Assembly (NCBI RefSeq): GCF_024137965.1
Contig: NZ_CP099975.1
Location: 2,666,001 to 2,730,000 of the forward strand
DNA: 64,000 nucleotides
Direction of reading: 5' to 3'
Source of the DNA: Halomonas sp. Y3
GTDB lineage: Bacteria; Pseudomonadota; Gammaproteobacteria; Pseudomonadales; Halomonadaceae
Of this stretch, positions 1 to 9,821 are shown piece after piece. Both the position numbers and the translations under genes were made by a program. The first letter of the stretch is position 1. Each line of letters starts with the position of its first letter. The notes beneath the pieces are model-generated. The model saw only the letters and a program-made list of their open reading frames with translations, was not told where the DNA came from and ran no database searches.

Positions 1-947
1 GGGTCATGGTTCAGTCGCTCGCGCATCTTGCCACGGACGAATTCAGACACCTCCTCGCTGACCAACTCGTCGGTGAACATCTCGGGATAGGAAGAGAGCC
101 AAAGGGCCAGCGAGCCATCGTTATACAATGCCTCCAAAGTGCGCTGGCGTTGCTCTGGGGTATCCTTGTACCAGGAGCGACCCTCGAAATCATAGTCAAA
201 CCCTGCGAAGGTGTTACGGACCCGCTCTTTGAGATAGTCAAACTGCTTGGTCCAGGCCCCCCACTCCTCTTCGCTATATTTCGGGTTGCGCATCGGCAGG
301 GTGTACTGTGGTGTCCGCACAAACACTTTTAGGGCGCCCACCTCCGGCGCAATGGTCTGGATGACCTGTATCCCAGTAGCACCAGTACCGATCACAGCGA
401 CACGCTTACCCTTGATACCGACATCCTCTTTCGGCCAACGGGACGTGTGGCAAATCTTCCCCTTAAAGCTAGACTGCCCCTCAAAGACCTCTTCAAGCGG
501 CGCAGATAACATGCCAGTGCAGGCAATTAGGAACTGCGCGTCGATTTGATCATTTTGGCTGGTCCTGATCTTCCACCGTCCGGTGGCCTCATCCCAATGC
601 GCCGCATCGATCCGGGTGTTGAACTGGATGTCCTTACGTAGATCCAACTTGTCGGCCACGTAGTTCAACCACCGCTCGCTCTCCGGCTGGCTGGGGAAAC
701 GCTCCGACGGCTTCCACTCCTCGTAAAGTTCCTTGGAGAACCAATACTGGTAAATCTCAGCCTGGGAGTCATACCGGGCCCCCGGGTAGCGATTCCAGTA
801 CCAAGTGCCACCGACACCTGATGCGGCTTCTATACCCCGCACGTTCAAACCAAGCTCTCTTAGTCTGTGCAACTGGTATAATCCTGCCACACCTGCGCCT
901 ATCACAACTGCATCACAAAAATCGGCTGAATTATTGTTAACTTTCAT
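1..947 (-). CDS. Flavin-containing Baeyer-Villiger-type monooxygenase, 3' end beyond window
   Basis: This partial gene shows its first 315 codons and continues past the left edge. The ATG at 947 follows GGAGA at a good distance. Seen: an N-terminal FAD-binding GAGVAGL (about residues 17-23), GTWYWNRYPGARYD (47-60), the Baeyer-Villiger fingerprint FKGKICHTSRWP (161-172, pattern FxGxxxHxxxW) and a second dinucleotide motif GTGATG (187-192) for NADPH. Family knowledge: such enzymes insert oxygen next to a ketone using NADPH and O2, giving esters or lactones, in the cytoplasm. The substrate cannot be read from sequence; cyclohexanone or phenylacetone-type ketones are possibilities. It lies beside a decayed IS256 copy, suggesting an accessory region. 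Confidence 0.85.
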   Translation of the reverse strand, partial: MKVNNNSADFCDAVVIGAGVAGLYQLHRLRELGLNVRGIEAASGVGGTWYWNRYPGARYDSQAEIYQYWFSKELYEEWKPSERFPSQPESERWLNYVADKLDLRKDIQFNTRIDAAHWDEATGRWKIRTSQNDQIDAQFLIACTGMLSAPLEEVFEGQSSFKGKICHTSRWPKEDVGIKGKRVAVIGTGATGIQVIQTIAPEVGALKVFVRTPQYTLPMRNPKYSEEEWGAWTKQFDYLKERVRNTFAGFDYDFEGRSWYKDTPEQRQRTLEALYNDGSLALWLSSYPEMFTDELVSEEVSEFVRGKMRERLNHD

Positions 948-1047
948 TTTTTATTTCTCCATCCAGAAGATTACGAGCATCACACCCAGATATCACTTGG
1001 GCGCTCATTTCCTAACCTAAGAAAAATCTCACAGGAGGTATTGTAAA

Positions 1048-1203
1048 ATGCTGGCAAATGGTTGTATGTTTTTGGCAAACAGCCCGTGTGCAGCGAATAC
1101 TTGTAGGGTACCGGATGGGAATTATCGTCAAATATGGTGGATGGCGGTCAGGCCGCATTCCTGTCTGACTGGCCGATTACCTGCTCTCCATCCTGGAACT
1201 TGA
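1048..1203 (+). other. Possible interrupted small ORF with strong ribosome-binding site
   Basis: A perfect AGGAGG at about 1033-1038 precedes an ATG at 1048. The 51-codon frame begins MLANGCMFLANSPC and runs into the IS256-derived region, where the transposase gene ends on the other strand at 1148. It is divergent from the monooxygenase. It may be the 5' stub of a gene cut by the insertion sequence, or chance. I do not recognise the peptide; the unusual cysteine content is all that stands out. Confidence 0.25.
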
Positions 1204-2401
1204 CGTTGTTGACGACCAGCTCCAGCTTCTGGAAGTGCTTGATGCGCCTCCAGCGCTTCTGAGCGCTCTGGAGCAGCTTGAAGACTATCGCCAGGGTCGT
1301 CGCCCGGGAGCCGCAGTTCCGGCTCCGCTTGGTCCTCAGCCGGACCGTGGCAAAGGTCAACTCGATCGGGTTAGTGGTGCGGATATGCACCCAGTGCTCT
1401 CCTGGGTAGTCGTAAAACGCCAGCAGCTCGTCCCGATCCTTGGCCAGGCACCCCATCGCCTTGGGGTACTTGGCCTCGAAACGCTTCACCATACGATCGA
1501 AGGCCCTGTGTGGCTCCTCGCGGGTCTCGGCCATCCAGATGTCATGGAGGTCCGCCTTGACCTTGGGCTGCACCGATTTTGGCAGCTTGTTCAGCACGTT
1601 GGCCGTCTTGTGGACCCAGCAGCGCTGATGGCCGGTTTCCAGGTAAATCTTGCTCAGCGCCGCCCAGAACCCCATGGCATCGTCACCCACTGCCAGCTTG
1701 GGAGCCTGGGCCAGGCCACGCTCTCGTAGCCCTGTCAGCAAGGTCTCGCAACTGGCCGCCGACTCGCAAAAGCCGTCCTCGACGGCCACCAGCTCCTTGC
1801 GGCCCTGCTCGGTGACGCCGATGATCACCAGCAGGCACAGGCGGTCACCCATCCGGACGTTGCTATACACACCGTCGGCCCACCAGTAGACGTAGTGACG
1901 GTCGGCGAGGTCCCGCTTCCGCCACTCGGTATGCTCGTCTTCCCACTGCTTCTTGAGCCGTGACACTGTGTTGGCCAACAGACCCTTGGCCTGGTCACCG
2001 AGCAGCGCCGCCAAAGCTTCCTGGTAGTCGCCGGTGGAGCCCCCTTCAGGTAGAGCCAGGGCATCAGCTCCTCGATGCTGCGGGCCCGCTTCAGGTAGAG
2101 CGGCAGCAGGCTGCTGTTGAAGCGAGCGCCACCACCGCTACGGTCGCGCACCTTGGGCACCTGCACGCTGACATCTCCGACCCCGGTCTGGATGGTGCGC
2201 TCGGGCAGGTAGCCGTTGCAGACCACGGCTTGGCGCCCATCATCGAGCCGCTGGCCTGCGTACTGTGCCAGGTAAAGTGGCCAGTTCAGCCTCGACGGCC
2301 TTGGCGATCAGGTCACGGGCACCTTGACGCAGCAACTCGTGCAGCGGGCCAGTGACCTGGGGGTCTGGTTGTGAAAGAGCCCGGAGGGTAAAATCGGTCA
2401 T
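1148..2401 (-). pseudogene. IS256-family transposase, broken by two frameshifts
   Basis: Three overlapping frames together spell one IS256-type (mutator) transposase starting MTDFTLRALSQ at 2401. The first frame breaks near 2270-2280, after AVEAELA. The middle frame (LAQYAGQRLDDGRQAVV, then GYLPERTIQTGVGDVSV) covers to about 2035. The last frame (AALLGDQAKGLLANTV to the stop at 1148) holds the catalytic core, including YWWADGVYSNVR, AVGDDAMGFWAAL, QRCWVHKTANVLNKLP and a C-terminal TTNPIELTFATVRLRT. The family uses a DDE mechanism to move the element. Two shifts make it inactive unless there are sequencing errors. GGTACCGGATGGG near 1107 and GGTATACGGGAGG (minus strand, from 2484) are loose terminal-repeat candidates; I could not find a target duplication. 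Confidence 0.85.
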
Positions 2402-2443
2402 GGCGTATCCACTCGTGTTGATTGAGATCTTGGTCGTGATCAA

Positions 2444-2560
2444 TCAACAGGATACGCCACCCTTCCTACCTCCTCCCGTATACCAGAAATCACCATAGCT
2501 CTTGAGCAGGTCAATGTTGCCTTCTAGGGCAGCAAGACTGTCAGCGGTCACATAAGCCAT
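2444..2560 (-). other. 38-codon open frame abutting the IS256 right end, possible gene fragment
   Basis: An ATG at 2560 opens MAYVTADSLAALEGNIDLL and so on to a TGA at 2444, next to the transposase region. The first 25 or so residues look protein-like, with an acidic/leucine helix pattern. The last dozen (GGGRKGG) are translated from what is probably the IS end. This may be the 5' stub of a gene interrupted by the insertion. No Shine-Dalgarno is clear and no family is recognised. Confidence 0.25.
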
Positions 2561-2872
2561 AATGTCGATGCTCTATCACACGGCCTATTCTCTCGATGTC
2601 TACGCTTCGCAGCGGCGGCTGCCCGACGCCACGCAGGGCTCGCTACCTGCTGGTGGCTAGCCTTGGACGGGAGAGACTCCCATCTACTGGGTTTCAATTC
2701 ACCCTTTCCACCACGCCGGAGCAGTAGTTTCCCGGGTAACCAGGCTTCGCTTGTCGCACTACTGCGGTTATTTTATGAATCCAAGAAACGAATAGGCTGG
2801 ACGATATAATCCAATAAGATCAATTCGCTACACCAACAAACTGATCAAAGAGAGCCGCTACTAGATTCATAG
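2561..2872. other. Non-coding stretch rich in short hairpins
   Basis: No credible coding frame is seen over these 310 bases. The first two thirds hold many short self-complementary segments: CGCTTCGCAGCG, GCAGG..CCTGC, GGGAGAGACTCCC near 2670, and CAGTAGT near 2722 pairing with ACTACTG near 2757 across about 30 bases. The last 100 bases are AT-rich and unlike the neighbouring genes. It may be remnant mobile-element DNA or a structured RNA; nothing identifies it further. It directly adjoins the truncated regulator. Confidence 0.4.
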
Positions 2873-3148
2873 GCGGCCCCCCTCCGTGTTGAGCTCGATG
2901 TCCAACGCAACACCAGCGCAAACGGCATGCTGCTGTCGCTGGGCAAGATCAATATTCAGCAACACCAGGGCGAGGAGGCCGGGGTGGTGCTGGAGGGGGA
3001 GATCGAGATCACCATCGGCGCCGAAAGCCGGGTGCTCGGGCCCGGCGAGGCCTACTACTTCGACACCAAGGTCCCCCACCGCTTCCGCAACCCGGGCAGC
3101 GAGCCATGCCGCCTGGTGAGCTGCGCGACCCCCGCCCGGGCCTTCTGA
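2873..3148 (+). pseudogene. puuR: C-terminal cupin half of a PuuR-like repressor, HTH lost
   Basis: The open frame from the TAG at 2870 to the stop at 3148 reads LRVELDVQRNTSANGMLLSL and then a cupin domain: HQGEEAGVVLEGEIEITIG, LGPGEAYYFDT and VPHRFRNPG. This matches the C-terminal effector domain of XRE-cupin regulators such as PuuR, which represses putrescine utilisation genes. A full PuuR is about 185 residues with an N-terminal helix-turn-helix. Here the sequence starts mid-protein, joined to unrelated AT-rich DNA, so the DNA-binding part is gone. The next genes are puuC, an aminotransferase and puuA, the expected targets. An internal ATG at 2927 could still give a free cupin domain. Family placement is inference from domain and context. 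Confidence 0.7.
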
Positions 3149-3157
3149 GCCCGGGAC

Positions 3158-3328
3158 CTACCCCTTCTTCAGCGCCTCGATCTCGGCGCGGATCGCCTCC
3201 GCCTCCTCGGTGAGCGAGGCGTTGGCGCGCATGTCGCCGTTGCGGGCGGCGTGCATCGCCTGCTCCAGCTTGCGCTCGTATTCCTTCTGCAGCTTCTTCG
3301 CCGGGTCTGACTTGAAGAGTCCGAACAT
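3158..3328 (-). CDS. Small DUF6435-type protein
   Basis: A 56-residue protein starting MFGLFKSDPAKKLQKEYERK and ending EAEAIRAEIEALKKG. I chose ATG 3328 over the longer frame to 3379 because AGAGGT lies properly before it and MFGLFKSDPxKKL is the usual family start. It is highly charged and predicted to be a helical hairpin, with no signal peptide or membrane segment. Similar short proteins are widespread in marine gammaproteobacteria with no known function. It converges on the puuR remnant with a gap of 9 bases and lies downstream of puuC on the same strand. Confidence 0.75.
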   Translation of the reverse strand: MFGLFKSDPAKKLQKEYERKLEQAMHAARNGDMRANASLTEEAEAIRAEIEALKKG

Positions 3329-3453
3329 GAGAGTACCTCTGGCCGGGGAGTGTCCCCACAGGCTACTCCCCTCGCCCAAAAAAAGCGATACAAGAGCTGT
3401 ACATTAAGCACTTCTTGTACGCAAAAGCCCGCGGCCGGCCCCGGCGAAAGGGC

Positions 3454-4970
<1,517 letters not shown>

Positions 4971-4974
<4 letters not shown>

Positions 4975-6377
4975 GCGAGGCTCTCCTTCTGAGGGTCGGT
5001 TAGGGGGTCGGCCAGCCGGGCCAGGGTCGCGTCAAGCGCCCGACGAGCCTTCTCGACCAGCTCGTCGATCTCGTCACGGGAGATCACCAGCGGCGGCGAG
5101 ATGATCATGGTATCACCCACCGAGCGCATCACCAGGCCGCCGGCGAAGCAGAGGTCGCGGCAGAGGGTACCGACGCCCAGGGATTCGTCGAAGCGCTCGC
5201 CGGTGGCGGGGTCGACCAGCTCAAGGGCGCCGATCAGCCCCAGCGAGCGCGCCTCGCCCACCAGCGGGTGCGCCTCGAGGGCCTTCCAGCGGCCGGCCAG
5301 GTAGGGGCCGATCTCGTCGCGGACCCGGTCCACCAGCCCCTCGGCCTCCAGCAGCTCGAGGTTCCTCTGCGCCACCGCGGCGCACACCGGATGGCCCGAA
5401 TAGGTGAAGCCGTGGAAGAACTCGCCGCCCTCCTCGATCAGGGTCTCGGCGACCCGGTCCCCTACCAGGACCCCGCCGATGGGCAGGTAGCCCGAGGAGA
5501 GCCCCTTGGCGATGGGCATCAGGTCCGGCTCCAGGCCGTAGTGGACGCTGCCGAACCACTCGCCCAGACGCCCGAAGCCGCAAATCACCTCATCTACCAC
5601 CAGCAGGATGTCGTACTTGGCCAGCACCGCCTTGACCGCCGGCCAGTAGCTTTCCGGGGGGATGATGGCGCCCCCGGCGCCCTGCACCGGTTCGGCGATG
5701 AAGGCGGCGACCTGCTCCTCGCCGAGCTCCTGGATCTTCGCCTCCAGGGCCGCGGCGCACTCCCGGCCGAAGGCCTCGGGGTCCTGGCCGGCCGTGCGCC
5801 CTTCTCCAGACCGCCCCTCTCCAAACCAGTAGGGCTGGCGCACATGGGCGATCTTCGGCACCAGAGGACCGCCCTGGGCGTGCATGGGGGCCATGCCGCC
5901 GAGGCTCACCCCCGCCACGGTGGAGCCGTGGTAGGCGTTGTTGCGGCCGATCACCCACTGCTTGTCGGGCTGGCCCTTCAGCGCCCAGTAGCGGCGCACC
6001 ATGCGCAGCACGGTGTCGTTGGCCTCGGAGCCGGAGCCGGTGAAGAAGACGTGGTTGATATGGGCGGGCGCCAGGCGGCAGAGCGTCTCGGCCAGACGGA
6101 TCGCCGGCGGATGGGCGGTCTTGAAGAAGCTGTTGTAATAGGGGAGCTGGCGCATCTGCTCGGTGGCGGCCGCCACCAGCTCCTCGCGGCCGTAGCCCAG
6201 GTTGACGCACCAGAGCCCGGCCATGCCGTCGAGGATACGGTTGCCCTCGGCGTCGTGGATATAGACTCCCTCGGCGCGCTCGATGATGCGGCTGCCCTCC
6301 TCCCCCAGCGCCTTGAAGTCGGTAAAGGGGTGCAGGTAGTGGGCGCGATCCAGGGCCTGGTAGTCGCGGGTAGACAT
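4971..6377 (-). CDS. spuC: Class III aminotransferase, putrescine/polyamine:pyruvate type
   Basis: A 468-residue PLP enzyme. The start MSTRDYQALDRAHYLHPFTD at 6377 has GGAGA eight bases upstream; the longer frame to 6443 lacks one. Seen: TGSGSEANDT phosphate-binding loop (113-122), NAYHGST (147-153), DEVICGFGR with the PLP-contacting Asp (D262), and the Schiff-base Lys in AKGLSSGYLPIGG (K291). The family transfers the amino group of putrescine or other amines to pyruvate, yielding an aminoaldehyde that the coupled dehydrogenase oxidises. It is divergent from puuA with a 204-base shared control region. Beta-alanine or taurine:pyruvate transaminase are less likely alternatives. Confidence 0.85.
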
Positions 6378-6516
6378 GAAGTTCTCCGTAAGAGGGGCCC
6401 AGGCTCCGCCAGGCAGAGGCGGACGGGAACCCGGCGGCAGCATGTTATGCTTTATTCACCATAGCGACTCGGCAATCCCTTTCCAAGCGGCAGAAACCCG
6501 GCTTTTCGTAAACTAT

Positions 6517-6545
6517 TTGACAACATAGGTCACCCCAACAAGGAT
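6517..6545 (+). promoter_or_regulatory. Candidate puuA promoter
   Basis: A perfect TTGACA (6517-6522) is followed 17 bases later by AAGGAT (6540-6545), a weak -10. It lies 36 bases before the puuA ATG, in the divergent region shared with spuC. The AT-rich patch around it is where a PuuR-type operator would be expected, but I cannot fit a known operator consensus. Confidence 0.35.
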
Positions 6546-6581
6546 AGGAACCACAAGGATCACAACGCCAGAGGTGCGCCC

Positions 6582-7952
6582 ATGCCGGCTCCCGACGAGG
6601 CCCAGGCCTTCCTCGACGCCCACCCCGAGATCAACAGCATCGACCTGCTGATCGGCGATCTCAACGGCGTGATGCGGGGCAAGCGCATCCCCCGGGACAG
6701 CCTCGCCAAGGCCTATACCCGCGGCATCGCCCTGCCCGCCTCGGTCTTCGCCCTGGACATCAACGGCCACACCATCGAGGCAACCGGCCTCGGCCTCGAC
6801 AGCGGCGACGGCGACCGCCTCTGCCGCCCCATTACCGGCAGTCTCAAGCCGGTGCCCTGGGTCGCCCGGGGCCACCAGGCCCAGCTGCTGATGAGCATGG
6901 AGGAGTTCGACGGCACGCCCTTCTTCGCGGATCCCCGCCAGCTGCTGAAGCGGGTGCTGGGCCGCCTGACCGCTCTGGGGCTGACGCCGGTGGTGGCGGT
7001 GGAACTGGAGTTCTACCTGGTGGATCGCCAGCGCACCGCCGACGGGCTGATCCAGCCGCCCTGCTCGCCGGCCAGCGGCGAGCGCGCCACCCAGAGCCAG
7101 CTCTACTCCATGCTGGAGCTCGACGAGTACGCCGACTTCCTCGAGGAGGTCCAGGCCGCCGCCCAGATCCAGGGCCTGCCCCTGGACACCGCCCTCAAGG
7201 AGTGCGCCCCGGGACAGTTCGAGATCAACCTGATCCACTGCGACGATGCGCTGGCGGCCTGCGACCACGCCGTGCAGCTCAAGCGCCTGATCAAGGGGGT
7301 CGCCCTGCTCCACGGCTTCGAGGCGACCTTCATGGCCAAGCCCTACGGCCAGGAGGCGGGCAACGGCATGCACGTGCATATCAGCCTGCTGGACAAGGGC
7401 GGACGCAACGTCTTCGGCGAAGCGGGAGACGACCCCCTGGGGAGCCCGCGGCTGCGCCAGGCGGTGGCCGGCCTGCTGGCGCTGATGCCCGCCGCCATGG
7501 CGATCTGCGCGCCCAACCTCAACGCCTTCCGCCGCTTCCAGCCGGGCCTCTATGTGCCCATGGCCCCCACCTGGGGCTTCGACAACCGCTCGGTGGCGCT
7601 GCGAATTCCCGCCGGGGCCCGGGCCGCCCGGCGCATCGAGCACCGGGTGGCGGGCGCCGACGCCAACCCCTACCTGCTGCTGGCCGCCCTGCTGGCCGCC
7701 ATCCACCATGGTCTCGCCGAGGGGCTCGAGCCGCCGCCGCCCAGCGTCGGCAACGCCTACGAGACGACGCCCCCCAGCCTGACCAACAGCTGGCAGCAGG
7801 CCCTCGACCTGCTGGAGGCCGACGAGATCCTCGGCGAGGCCCTGGGACATGACTTCCTGCACGTCTACCTGGCCAACCGTCGCGCCGAGCGTGCCCAGGC
7901 CCTGCAGGCGGTGAGCCGGCTCGAGTACGACTGGTACCTGCGCCACGTCTGA
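6582..7952 (+). CDS. puuA: Glutamine-synthetase-family gamma-glutamylpolyamine synthetase
   Basis: A 456-residue GS-fold enzyme starting MPAPDEAQAFLDAHPEINSI, with AGAGGT upstream. Seen: metal and glutamate-binding VVAVELEFYLVD (about 138-149), AKPYGQEAGNGMHVHISL (about 252-269), the ATP-site region NLNAFRRFQPG and R-rich RRIEHRVAGADANPYL. PuuA-type enzymes ligate glutamate to the amino group of putrescine using ATP, the first step of the gamma-glutamylated route. A second paralogue lies at 22384-23730. Which polyamine each prefers (putrescine, cadaverine, spermidine, ethanolamine) cannot be read from sequence. It ends before a strong bidirectional hairpin. Confidence 0.85.
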   Translation: MPAPDEAQAFLDAHPEINSIDLLIGDLNGVMRGKRIPRDSLAKAYTRGIALPASVFALDINGHTIEATGLGLDSGDGDRLCRPITGSLKPVPWVARGHQAQLLMSMEEFDGTPFFADPRQLLKRVLGRLTALGLTPVVAVELEFYLVDRQRTADGLIQPPCSPASGERATQSQLYSMLELDEYADFLEEVQAAAQIQGLPLDTALKECAPGQFEINLIHCDDALAACDHAVQLKRLIKGVALLHGFEATFMAKPYGQEAGNGMHVHISLLDKGGRNVFGEAGDDPLGSPRLRQAVAGLLALMPAAMAICAPNLNAFRRFQPGLYVPMAPTWGFDNRSVALRIPAGARAARRIEHRVAGADANPYLLLAALLAAIHHGLAEGLEPPPPSVGNAYETTPPSLTNSWQQALDLLEADEILGEALGHDFLHVYLANRRAERAQALQAVSRLEYDWYLRHV

Positions 7953-7981
7953 GCCCCCTGGCGCGGTCCCCCGAAACGCAT

Positions 7982-8011
7982 ACGCCCCCGGATCCGCGGA
8001 TCCGGGGGCGT
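7982..8011. terminator. Perfect 30-bp palindrome, bidirectional terminator candidate
   Basis: ACGCCCCCGGATCC and its exact complement meet without mismatch over 30 bases between the convergent ends of puuA and the glycine-zipper gene. There is no T-run on either side, so termination by the hairpin alone is inferred. Confidence 0.55.
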
Positions 8012-8044
8012 GCATGAGCCAGGCCGGTGGGGCGCAGAGCGCTC

Positions 8045-8083
8045 TTGCTCAACCCTCTTGCTCAGCCCTCTCGCTCAGCCCTC
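8045..8083. repeat. Three tandem 13-bp units at a gene end
   Basis: TTGCTCAACCCTC, TTGCTCAGCCCTC and TCGCTCAGCCCTC lie head to tail. The third contains the stop codon of the glycine-zipper gene (8075), so the repeat extends from its last codons into the spacer. It looks like slippage-type expansion. Confidence 0.7.
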
Positions 8084-8761
8084 GCGCTGGGGCTCGGCCT
8101 CCTGCAGGGCGGCCTGCCACTGCACCTCGCCCTCGACGACCGGGAGACGCTCGGCCTGGGGGGCGCTCTCCATGCGCCGGGTCAGCTCCTCGCCGTTGAG
8201 GCGATAGGTGACGTCGTAGCCGAGGTGCTCCTCGTGGCTCTCCATCACCGTCTGGCACTGCCGCTCAGTCACGGTCTGGTTCTGGGTCTCGTAACGGGTC
8301 TCGTACTGGACCTGGCTACCCGCCTGGGCGTGCTGGCGGGCCTCGACGCGATTCTGCACCTCTCGCCCGGCCAGGCCGCCGCCGATGGCACCGGCCACGG
8401 TGGCCAGCTTCTTGCCGCTGCCGCCGCCCACCTGGTTGCCCAGCAGGCCGCCGACGATGGCCCCGGCCGCGGTGCCGACGACGCGATGGGGGTCCTGGCT
8501 CGCCCCGGGGCCTGAGGGCGCGGCCTGGGTGACGGGCACCTGGACGGGCACCTCCACCGGCACCTCGACGCTGACCACCTTCTCCACGTCCTCGCACACC
8601 TCGCGGGGGCGCTCCACGCTGCGGGTGGCCGCCGCGACGTCGATGATCTCGGCAAACTGAGGCGCGGGGGCCCGGTTGTCCTGGACCTGCCAGGCGCCGA
8701 AGGCCAGCCCACCCAGCCCCAGCACGGCCAGGCTGGATCCCACGATGATCGACTTGCTCAT
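8075..8761 (-). CDS. Glycine-zipper membrane/envelope protein
   Basis: A 228-residue protein starting MSKSIIVGSSLAVLGLGGLAFGAWQ, with GAGGAGG upstream of ATG 8761. The N-terminal hydrophobic segment (about 4-24) is a signal anchor or uncleaved signal. A central run HRVVGTAAGAIVGGLLGNQV and TVAGAIGGGLAG is a glycine-zipper 2TM motif like that of SlyB or YmgG proteins. A valine-rich VEVPVEVPVQVPV precedes it. The C-terminal part, with the QYETRYETQNQTVTE repeat and two cysteines, is probably periplasmic. Such proteins are envelope-associated with poorly defined roles. It is a monocistronic unit convergent with puuA. Confidence 0.75.
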   Translation of the reverse strand: MSKSIIVGSSLAVLGLGGLAFGAWQVQDNRAPAPQFAEIIDVAAATRSVERPREVCEDVEKVVSVEVPVEVPVQVPVTQAAPSGPGASQDPHRVVGTAAGAIVGGLLGNQVGGGSGKKLATVAGAIGGGLAGREVQNRVEARQHAQAGSQVQYETRYETQNQTVTERQCQTVMESHEEHLGYDVTYRLNGEELTRRMESAPQAERLPVVEGEVQWQAALQEAEPQREG

Positions 8762-8959
8762 GACTCTCCTCCTCGCGGGCGCACGGGCGCCCATCGCTGA
8801 AACTCGCAGGGCTCCAGGCGAGGGAGACTCGGTTCGGTGATAACGACGATGAGAGGCGCGGCGGGGCCTCCTGCGCCACCGCGATGCCGCCAGTATAGGT
8901 GCCTGCACCGCCCTGAGGGACTCAGCAGCGCCGCTTCCCCATTTTCTGACCCGCTGTCG

Positions 8960-9811
8960 TCATCGGGCGACAGGCAGCAGCGCCTCCAGGCTGGCCCGAG
9001 AGGGCTCGGTCTGGTTGAAGGTGTAGACGTGCAGGCCGACGAAGCCCTCGCGCTCCACCTCCAGCGCCGGCCAGAGATCGCGCAGCAGGGCGTCGGGGCG
9101 ATAGAGGGAGGCCCCGAACAGCCGGCTGAGCCAGCCGTCCTGGCGGCGCAGGGCGCGCAGCGAGGGACCCAGCCCCAGCCGCAGGGCGATGGTGAGCAGG
9201 CGTCGACGATCCATCACGCCCGGGATCCCGGCGTAGACCGGCAGGGGCAGGCCGAGGCGCCGCTGCCGTTCGCGCCAGGCGAGCAGGGGCGCCGCCTCGA
9301 AGCAGAGCTGGGTGACGGCATAGTCAGCCAGCGCCGCCTTGGCCTCGAGGTCGCGCTGCAGGGGGGCCGCCGCGATCCGGTGGTGGCCTTCCGGATAGGC
9401 GGGCACCCCGACCCGCTCGGGCCGCATCGACAGCGAGGCCATGGCCTCGAGCAGCGCCAGGCCGTGGGGAAAGTCCCCCACCGGGCGCTCGGCATCGCCG
9501 CCCACCACGAAGACGTCCTCGATCCCCAGCGCCGCCAGCTGCGCCAGCAGCCGCTCCAGGTGGAGGCGATCACGCACCAGGCGTGCGGCGAGGTGGGGCA
9601 CCACCTGGAAGCCCGCCCCCACCAGCCACTCGCTGGCCTCCAGGGTGCGCTCGAGGCCGTGACGCGGCGAGCAGGTCATGGTGACCAGGGCGCCTGCCGG
9701 CAGCGCCGCGGCGGCCTCACGCATGCCGCGGATCGGCAGCAGTTCAAAGCGGGTGGCCAGCCAGGGCGGGCGGGCAAGGGCCGCCAGGGCGGCCCGATTG
9801 GCATCGTTCAT
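8960..9811 (-). CDS. Methylenetetrahydrofolate reductase-like protein
   Basis: A 283-residue MetF-family barrel starting MNDANRAALAALARP, chosen at 9811 because GGAGGT sits seven bases before it. Seen: the GALVTMTCSPRHGLERTLE entry strand, VVPHLAARLV, GIEDVFVVGGDAERPVG (the typical VLRGD-like strand region), QLCFEAAPLL and PVYAGIPGVMDRRRLL. MetF interconverts 5,10-methylene-THF and 5-methyl-THF. Located 10 bases after a GcvT/DmdA-like methyltransferase, it probably runs in the oxidative direction here, recovering methylene-THF from methyl-THF made by demethylation. It is divergent from classical MetF, so catalytic activity is inferred. Confidence 0.75.
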   Translation of the reverse strand: MNDANRAALAALARPPWLATRFELLPIRGMREAAAALPAGALVTMTCSPRHGLERTLEASEWLVGAGFQVVPHLAARLVRDRLHLERLLAQLAALGIEDVFVVGGDAERPVGDFPHGLALLEAMASLSMRPERVGVPAYPEGHHRIAAAPLQRDLEAKAALADYAVTQLCFEAAPLLAWRERQRRLGLPLPVYAGIPGVMDRRRLLTIALRLGLGPSLRALRRQDGWLSRLFGASLYRPDALLRDLWPALEVEREGFVGLHVYTFNQTEPSRASLEALLPVAR

Positions 9812-9821
9812 GGCACCTCCA

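Noticed and set aside
1100..2490. Defined IS256 ends with target duplication
   Set aside because: Only a loose GGTA-CGG-type resemblance exists between the two flanks and no matching 8-9 base duplication was found, so exact ends are not given.
2561..2872. Group II intron remnant
   Set aside because: No domain V-like sequence or reverse transcriptase fragment could be seen.
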